From: Gonapodya prolifera JEL478
Taxonomy: Eukaryota; Monoblepharomycota; Monoblepharidomycetes; Monoblepharidales; Gonapodyaceae
Reading direction: 5' to 3'
Length of the DNA: 64,000 nucleotides
Assembly (NCBI GenBank): GCA_001574975.1
Contig: KQ965784.1
Location: 231,606 to 295,605, forward strand
In this document: positions 57,620 through 64,000 of the stretch, piece by piece
Numbering within the stretch: the stretch's first letter is position 1
Layout: every line of letters begins with the position of its first letter
Program-made: the position numbers and the translations under genes
The notes under the pieces: model-generated
The model's database searches: none
What the model was told of the DNA's origin: nothing
The model's input: the letters and a program-made list of their open reading frames with translations, nothing else

Positions 57620-60245
57620 TCATGCCGGTTCCGCCTTCTTCTCGAGCTCTTCGATCTCTGCAAGCTGCTCCAACGAGATCTGGTTCACGGGCCCCTTGAA
57701 CCACTTCCTCGCCGAGACAAACCAGCTCACGATTGTGCCGATCAGGACGAACATCAAAAGAGGGAGGGCGTAGTTCATGGTCGTGCCGGTAACGCTGAAA
57801 TCAACAGGAAAATATTTCAATGTGAAGCAAGAATATTTGTGCGAAATAGTGTGCACTTACGGAATAACCTGAGGAAGACACAACAGAACAAACATGTAAG
57901 CGGTGTAGATGCAAGTAATAACACCGTTAGGGACGGAGAACGGGCCCAAGTTAAACGGTCCTTGTTTGAAAGTTGTGCGGCTAACGGTGACGCGCATGAA
58001 TGTCGGCAAGGTGTAAGCAACAAGCATGGCCACCTTAACGGATGAAAGCGAGAGGAATGGTTTAGTGTGTGTGGATGGAGTCATGGGTGCGTGGGAACAC
58101 TCACAGTTGAAACCGACGACATGATCGCGAGAGCGAGTGGAGAGCCGTAGCCTAGCGCTGCCCCAATGCACGCGATAGTGGTAGACAGGGCAATTGTGCG
58201 AAGGGGAAGTTTGGTTTCTGGGTGCACCCAGTGGAAGAATTTGGAGAACGGAAGGCCCCCGTCCCTAGAAAATGCGCTAAGCGTGTGTGTGCGAGTTGTT
58301 GGAGTTTTTGACTCGCAGGGAAACATTCCAACACTTACTACATCATACGGCTTGACGACGCAATGCAGCTGACCATGCACATGAGGAGAGTAAGCCAGTA
58401 CTGAGGCGGAAACATGAGTTACTGAAAAAGGTCCAAGAAGACCACGTCAGAATTGCATGCCTCACCAAGAACAGCATGAACTGTGCCGGCTTCGGTCCGA
58501 TAGCATCAATGTAGAGCTGCGCAATCAGAGTCGGGTATGGCGCGGAAAGAACTGAATCAATGTCTTGAATGCTGTTGAAAATTTCACGAGAGTGATGTAC
58601 TAATTCCTCCCCGCACGACAAAGATCTAACTCTCACCAGAAGAGTAGAGTGAGAAGATACCCTGTGCCAAAGACAAAAGTCCAGAGGACGGACTGGAATA
58701 TGCCTTGAGCGGCGGCTTTGTCGCTGCGTGGAGAATGGTCAAGTTGGAATCAGGACAGTTCAAGGCACTGCACTAGTAAATAGACGCACCTTCCTTGAGT
58801 CTCCTCAGATACGTGCGCCGACGCGTCTTGCCCAATGTAGGTGATTCCAGGGAGCAGGAATCCGATCTGAAACACGAGGGCGGGGTTCCCCCACCCGGAT
58901 TCGTCCACGAATTCGCCAAAGACGAAGCTGGCGGATTGCTTGGAGGGTGACGCGGCGAGGAGCCAAATAACCACTGGAATTAGTGGATTGAGTTGTCAGA
59001 TTTGGGTGGAGAGCGGGCAGGATTCAAAGTACGTACTGATGAGGAAATCGAATACGTGAAGGCCAACGGAAAACATGGCTAAAAAAATGAGTGGAGAGTT
59101 ATTCGGGGTAGGAAAGTGGCGGGGGTGCGCTTCACGTCATCACTCACTGATCGCACCGAGGACCTTCTCAGAAATGCAGTTGATTACCCCTGCGATAATC
59201 ACAGTGGCAATACCAATCGATGTAGTGATGTACTGGGTGGAGACGAGATCTGGATGATCCAGTCAGAATTTACCAGAAAGTCATTTTTCTACTCGAAATT
59301 CCGCGAATCGCTGGATCCACAGACTCACTGGGGTACGAAATCATGATGAGACTCCACATGTACGCTCCGAGAGCGGGAGGACCCGTCGCGATTGATGCCA
59401 ACTTGTCACAAGAGTTTCAGCCTTCAGGGACGCGGATCGAAAACCCAACAATGATGTCACGTACCTGTCCTACACAGTTGAACCATGCGTTCACCCAAGC
59501 CGCAAAGGGGCCGTACTTTTCCCCGCCGAGTTTTGCACTCCAGTAGTACAAACCACCAGCGGTGGGGTACGTCGAACAGATTTCCGCCATTGCAGCGGCG
59601 TTGCCGAGGGTCAAGATAGAGATGATAAACCAGCCGATTGACATGCCCTTTGCGTCATAGACCGCAAGTGAGTACATGTGCGTCCTAAGATCCGTCAGGG
59701 GGAGATCTCACCTGTGGCCCACCGGTGGTAAGGCCAAACTTTGCACGCAAAGTGAGGAGTAAAAGGTGAGGAAGACTTTGAAGGCGAGGGATCGGGTCGG
59801 AAAACGAACCGTGAAAAGACTCGTGATTCCGGAAATAAACGAGACTAATACACATTCAAGATGAAAATTTTCGAAAACAATGAGGACGATACCAAAGTGT
59901 CGCAAAAACAGCGTGAAACACCCACTGTGGGAAAAGGCCAGCCCGAGATTATGGAACCAGGACATTCCACTTTTTGTTCGGACGTTCTTTTGAGTGACAT
60001 CGGAGGAAGGGTGTTTGAACGGGACACATACCGATTAAGCTCTTGGCGGTATCCGAGCTTTCCGAAGAAGGAAGGGCCGGGAAACAAGCGTGAACAATAC
60101 ATTAATGGCGATCTAAAGAAGGACTGGTACCTTTGCCAGCTTGATTTCGTCTTGTGGGGTATCGCGTGCCACCAGACGTCAGGCGTCATACATTGCGAAG
60201 CGCGATTCGAAACTCACCTGCCGTCATTACTTTTGCCTCTGCCAT
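57620..60245 (-). CDS. APC-family GABA/amino-acid permease
   Basis: Plasma-membrane or vacuolar transporter of the fungal GABA/choline permease group. Short exons from the ATG at 60245 (MAEAKVMTAG) join as DEIKLAK, LGYRQELNR, MSWFHNLGLAFS, SFISGITSLFT, FGLTTGGPQ, a run typical of this group. Later exons carry GWFIISILTLGNAAAMAEIC, TYPTAGGLYYWSAKLGGEKY, GPFAAWVNAWFNCVGQ, GLPFSKFFHWVHPETKLPLR, TIALSTTIACIGAALGYGS, and the last span ALPLLMFVLIGTIVSWFVSA, ending EELEKKAEPA at 57620. About twelve spans are expected. The gene is convergent with EAF, with about 190 bases between stops. Confidence 0.87.
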
Positions 60246-60493
60246 CTCTGATGTCCGCGTGGTTGATGCAAGGAAAAGCGAGGTGCAAAAACGGTGATGT
60301 GTTTGTTCAAATCGGAACGGTGCTTATGAAAATGACCCCGGAGCTCTGATCGGCGATCGCGCTCTGTTTGTCTGTGGAGGGCTGTGGTCGCAGCTGGAAG
60401 CGAACCCGCCGCCCTTCGATCACCCCAGAGGTTCCAGTGCTGGGGACCTCCAACCCCCAAATCTCAACTCTATCTCCAGCCAAAAGATCCAAG

Positions 60494-62415
60494 ATGCTCG
60501 TGACCGCCACACTGTCCGATTCGGACCATTCGAAACTGTGAGCACACGAGAGGGTCCTCCAACGAAAACTTCTAAATGGGGAAAAATCAAACACCAGGAC
60601 CGCCACTGAAAAGCTTTCGCAAGACCAGGTCGGACCTGAAGATGAGAGCGCGGCAGTCGCCAAGTTCAGTAAATCCTTCAAGTGAGGGCGAGATGAATTG
60701 CATTACCGTTGTACAGATTTCGAAAGTCTGTACCCCACACTCAGGGTCATCCCAATTCTCGATCTTGCTCTGCTGCGTGGCTCGCCTGCGGAAAAAGCAT
60801 CGTTTCTTGAGCAGTTTCGCGACGTGATGATGACATGCGGCTTCCTCTACATCAAAAACACGGGAGGTGAGCGTTACTTGCTGTTACGTCCTGGCTCAAC
60901 GCGCATACTGAATTACTGATCGCTTATTTCTGCGAAACGAAAAAAGTCTCCGACGACTTGCAAAAACGCATCTATGACGTGGTGGTTAAGACTTTTGCTT
61001 TGCCCCGCGAAGAAAAGGTGAAGTTCGCCATCGAAAAGAGCCCGGTGTTCAAAGGTTGGAACGAACTTGGCAAGGAAGTGACTTACGGGAAGTGAGTCTC
61101 ACCCTTTGTGTGAAGGTTTCCAACACAAACCTAACAAAGTTCATCCAAGGAACGACATGCGTGAACTTGTCGGGATCGGCTACGACAACCGTCTCCGCCT
61201 TCCCTCTGAGCCCCTTTGGTTTAATAACTTAGGGCCGTGGAACGTTCCCACCGTGAGTGTCAAGTCCGCATTTTCCTAACACACCCTTGCCAATTGCTTG
61301 TTATAACCTAGGACGAGCAAGTCCCCAATTTCCGAGCCACCGTCACCGAATACCTTGCCGCGATGCACAACCTTGCTCTTGAGCTTCTGCACGCCGTGGC
61401 AGCGACGCTGGGACTTGCGCCGACGTACTTTGACGAGCTCTGGCTGAACGACGAGACGGGAAGGGAGGCGTCGCATTTTCAGTTCAACCATTACCCGTCG
61501 ATTGACACGGAATCAAACCCGGAGTGGGCAGAGAACTTGGGTGATGCGGCGCACCAGGACGACGACATCGTCACGATTTTGGCTCGTGGGTTTTCACCGT
61601 TGTGGTGATCATTTTAAAGCGTCACGGTCTCATTTGTGCCCTTCTTTGCATCTCGCAACAGAGGATATGGTCGGCGGACTCCAGGTTCAGAACTTTGACG
61701 GTGACTGGTGAGCTGCTCGAATGGCCGAATTCGGAGACCGACTCCCAAAACTGATGTAAAAAACCGCTCAGGATCGATGTGAAGCCGATCGAAGGCACCA
61801 TGGTTTGCAACCTCGGAAGTTTCCTCGAAGGTGCGTGCAGCCGACTTTGCATGCTATATACGTCACTGTGGCGCCACGATATCTCACACACCCTCCCCCT
61901 GCACCTTTGTTATGCTGCACAGCTGTGACGGGTGGCCGCTACATTGCGACATCTCACAGAGTCCGGCTAAACACGAGCGGAAAATCAAGATATTCGTGGC
62001 GTACGTACACACGCATGCTCTGCTTTTGAAAAACTCCACGTGTGCTCATACACACACCCTCTGCCCTAACCGCAATAGCATACTTCCTGCAACCCAAGAT
62101 CACCACCGCGCGCTGGGTGGAGCCTCTTCCAGACGAGATGCTCCCCGAGGAGGTTCGTAACTACAAGCCCGACGTCAAGAACCGCTACGAGGCTATGGAG
62201 TTCAACAGAAAGATCGCAAAGACGATCGGAGAGTATATGTGAGTGACGGGTTATGTGGGTTCCAGGTGTGTGTGATAATGAGACCCTCATCGCCGGAAAG
62301 GTTTTATGTGAAGCAGATGAAAAGCTACCCCGAGGCCAAAGAAATCCACTACCCTGACGTAGACTGGGTGAAGGAGCTGAATATTGATCCGGTGCTCGCC
62401 AAGAGGTTCCTGTGA
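60494..62415 (+). CDS. 2-oxoglutarate/Fe(II)-type oxygenase (isopenicillin N synthase-like)
   Basis: Cytosolic mononuclear iron oxygenase. The likely start ATG at 60494 (MLVTATLSDSDHSKL) joins two short introns later to FESLYPTLRVIPILDLALL, the standard N-terminal motif. Then come MMTCGFLYIKNTG, PREEKVKFAIEKSPVFKGW, GYDNRLRLPSEPLWFNNLG, and the jelly-roll core. Iron ligands are visible as HQDDDIVTIL (HxD) and HRV in ATSHRVRLNTSGKSRYS, where the R-x-S would hold the co-substrate. VKPIEGTMVCNLGSFLE also fits. The last exon ends KELNIDPVLAKRFL at 62415. About nine introns, all in frame. Substrate unknown; no antibiotic-pathway neighbours are present, so isopenicillin synthesis itself is not implied. 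Confidence 0.88.
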
Positions 62416-63089
62416 ATTCTCGGGGGTGTGGCGACGGGGGGGGCAGTTCACCTGGGCGACGCCGTTCAGTTATTACACATGGGTTAGTTTTCCCATAATG
62501 TAGTCATATGCTGATAAAATCTGTGTTAGTAAGGCCGAATGGTCGCAACTGCCTGAATAAAAAAAATACGCTGGGAAGGAGGGAAAGTCTGCTCCGACAA
62601 CTGATGCTCGTTCAACGGCAATCCGACGAAGTGTCTAGGATATCGTTTTATATGTGACGTTACAGCCGAAATTGCCACGTCGACTTCAAGTATATACACA
62701 TGTATGCAAAGGTAAGGTAAGTTACAGAAATAGCCGTCATGTGGCTCGCCGCGAGTCGTTAGAACCAGGATTTGGCGTTCCTCCACGGGCTGCGCCAGAG
62801 AAGGAAACCGACGGCGTACTCTCCAGCGTACATTTACTAGATGTTTTGACTCCAGCTTCACCGTATCGTATCGGGGGTGGAGGTGGAGGGGAGAAGGAAA
62901 AACTCTTTTAGTTGTACGAAGCTGTGGTGACCAAAGGCAGGCCAAAAGTTGATTTACCGTTCGAGAACCTCCCAGTCTTCACTTTGCGGCCGGTCACCAC
63001 GTCACTTGAAATCTGCCCCTATAAAATGAATCGTCGCTGCACTCTCTCGGTCCCAATCCTCATCACACCAAATCGACAACCCCGAAACG
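62416..63089. promoter_or_regulatory. Upstream region of the ABC transporter gene
   Basis: About 670 bases. A TATAAAA at 63020-63026 lies 64 bases before the ABC transporter ATG. A minus-strand frame (62945-62526) has no motifs. No other gene is seen. Confidence 0.6.
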
Positions 63090-64000
63090 ATGTCATCGNA
63101 TCCAATCGACTCGTCTAAGACAACCCTCGTCGGAAGCGACGCCAAGCACCCAAAAGGCGCGATGCCGTCCGATGCAGCTCCCAAGGCGAAGCCCGGCCCT
63201 CCGATGAAAGGCGGGATGGGAGGGAAGATCCCACCTGGACCGAAAGTCTCGATAGTGGAGCTGTTCCGGTTCGCAAAGCCATTTGACTTCTTGCTTCTCT
63301 TTCTGGGACTATCGGGCTCTGTGGTACGAGGAGCACTTCAGCCATGTGAGTCCTGCAAGAATAATCCACCGCTTTTTCGCTGGTTCACAAACACTTTTTT
63401 TCACGTGCTACTCCAGCTATCGGTATTCTCCTCAAAGGTCTCGCAAACGCAGTCGTTTTTTTCGCAATCGGTGGGGAACAAGGACGTGAAGAATTTCGGT
63501 GAGTGATGTAACCCATGTCGTGCCTCCTCACGTCACACGCGATGACACCGCTTTACTTAGCTCCGAAATCAACAAGTACGCCGCCATCTATGCCATTATG
63601 GGAGTGGCTGCAGCAGTCGGGGGATTCTTCCAGTCCGCCTGCCTCAACGTTTCCGCCGAGAGGCAGCTCAAAAAGATACGCGAGGAGTACTTCAAGGGAG
63701 TGTGAGTGGACATGTCTTGTACCATTGTGTGGCATCAACGGTTAACACACTGCATCCCCTGGGTTTGTTTGTAGTCTCCGCCAAGAGGTCGCCTGGTTCG
63801 ACACAAACCTAAGCGGCGAAACAGTAGCTACACTCCAAAGCGACACAGGACTCGTGAAAACTGGTATGGGTGAAAAAGTGAGTTGACCACTTTTGAAGCA
63901 GGAAACATCCCTTCTCACACTTGACGCTCTTCGCCTGTGCTCTCCGACATTTACCCCTCCAGCTCGGCGAATTTGTCATGTTTGCCGCTCAGTTCTTTGC
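63090..64000 (+). CDS. ABCB-type (P-glycoprotein-like) ABC transporter, 5' part
   Basis: Only the N-terminal exons are in the window; the gene runs off the right edge. The ATG at 63090 is followed by a hydrophilic leader (GSDAKHPKGAMPSDAAPKAK) with an undetermined base at 63099. The first transmembrane domain then begins: VSIVELFRFAKPFDFLLLFL, AIGILLKGLANAVVFFAIGG, INKYAAIYAIMGVAAAVGGF, SACLNVSAERQLKKIREEYF, and LRQEVAWFDTNLSGETVATL. The last is the hallmark first coupling region of full-size ABCB exporters (Q-E-x-x-W-F-D). Introns lie near 63345-63418, 63499-63561, 63702-63774 and 63878-63960. Likely exports lipids or drugs from the cell; the nucleotide-binding domains are outside the window. 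Confidence 0.9.

Noticed and set aside
63099-63099. Ambiguous base n in the ABC transporter leader
   Set aside because: A base-calling gap, not biology; it does not shift the frame.
1-64000. CRISPR arrays, insertion sequences, prokaryotic operons
   Set aside because: No direct-repeat/spacer pattern, transposase or ribosome-binding-site pattern was found; spliced genes show the window is eukaryotic.
1-64000. tRNA or rRNA genes
   Set aside because: No convincing A/B-box pair with cloverleaf or rRNA core sequence was seen by eye. A covariance-model scan would be needed to exclude tRNAs.

Overview
This is a eukaryotic, almost certainly fungal, chromosome segment with a zoosporic (chytrid-like) flavour. 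Genes lie on both strands and are cut by many short GT-AG introns of about 50-100 bases, and several start sites follow a TATAAA box. The single-chain LEU1-type isopropylmalate isomerase (large and small subunits fused) points to fungi. A sensor protein with dCache and HAMP features and NLRC3-like leucine-rich repeats are the kind of gene often met in early-diverging fungi. This placement is inference from gene content, not a phylogeny. Splice sites and exons were read by eye.

Layout. 0-3 kb: the 3' end of a lysine-rich gene and a La/LARP7-type RNA-binding protein. 3-5 kb: a decayed cytochrome P450. 5-11.4 kb: two convergent metabolic genes, a prolyl oligopeptidase and LEU1. 13-24 kb: a fast-evolving island holding a fungal (FunK1-like) kinase interrupted by an in-frame TAG, a very large TKL kinase-Sel1-LRR fusion, a second decayed P450, a decayed ankyrin gene and an ankyrin fragment. 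24-29 kb: one long many-exon gene of unknown function. 29-32.8 kb: sparse sequence with a minisatellite and one 404-codon open frame. 32.9-41 kb: secreted or surface-type genes, namely a GH28 pectinase, a MYND-finger protein, a small membrane protein, an L-type lectin-like protein and a cysteine-rich repeat protein. 42-52 kb: a tail-anchored protein, a dCache/HAMP sensor, an F-box protein and a formate/nitrite-family channel. 53-64 kb: housekeeping genes, namely a divergent H2A/H2B pair, an EAF-type elongation factor, a GABA/amino-acid permease, a 2-oxoglutarate-type oxygenase and the start of an ABCB transporter.

The strongest unusual signal is the 14.6-19.0 kb gene. Its C-terminus is built from ten exons of exactly 84 bases, each one leucine-rich repeat, all bounded by phase-1 introns whose 5' ends are also alike. 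It is therefore an exon-intron tandem array that can gain or lose repeats without breaking frame. It begins almost on top of the start of the divergent FunK1-like kinase, so the two may share control sequences. Together with the broken ankyrin and P450 copies next to it, this looks like a birth-and-death locus for receptor-like, possibly immune or self-recognition, proteins. That role is inference.
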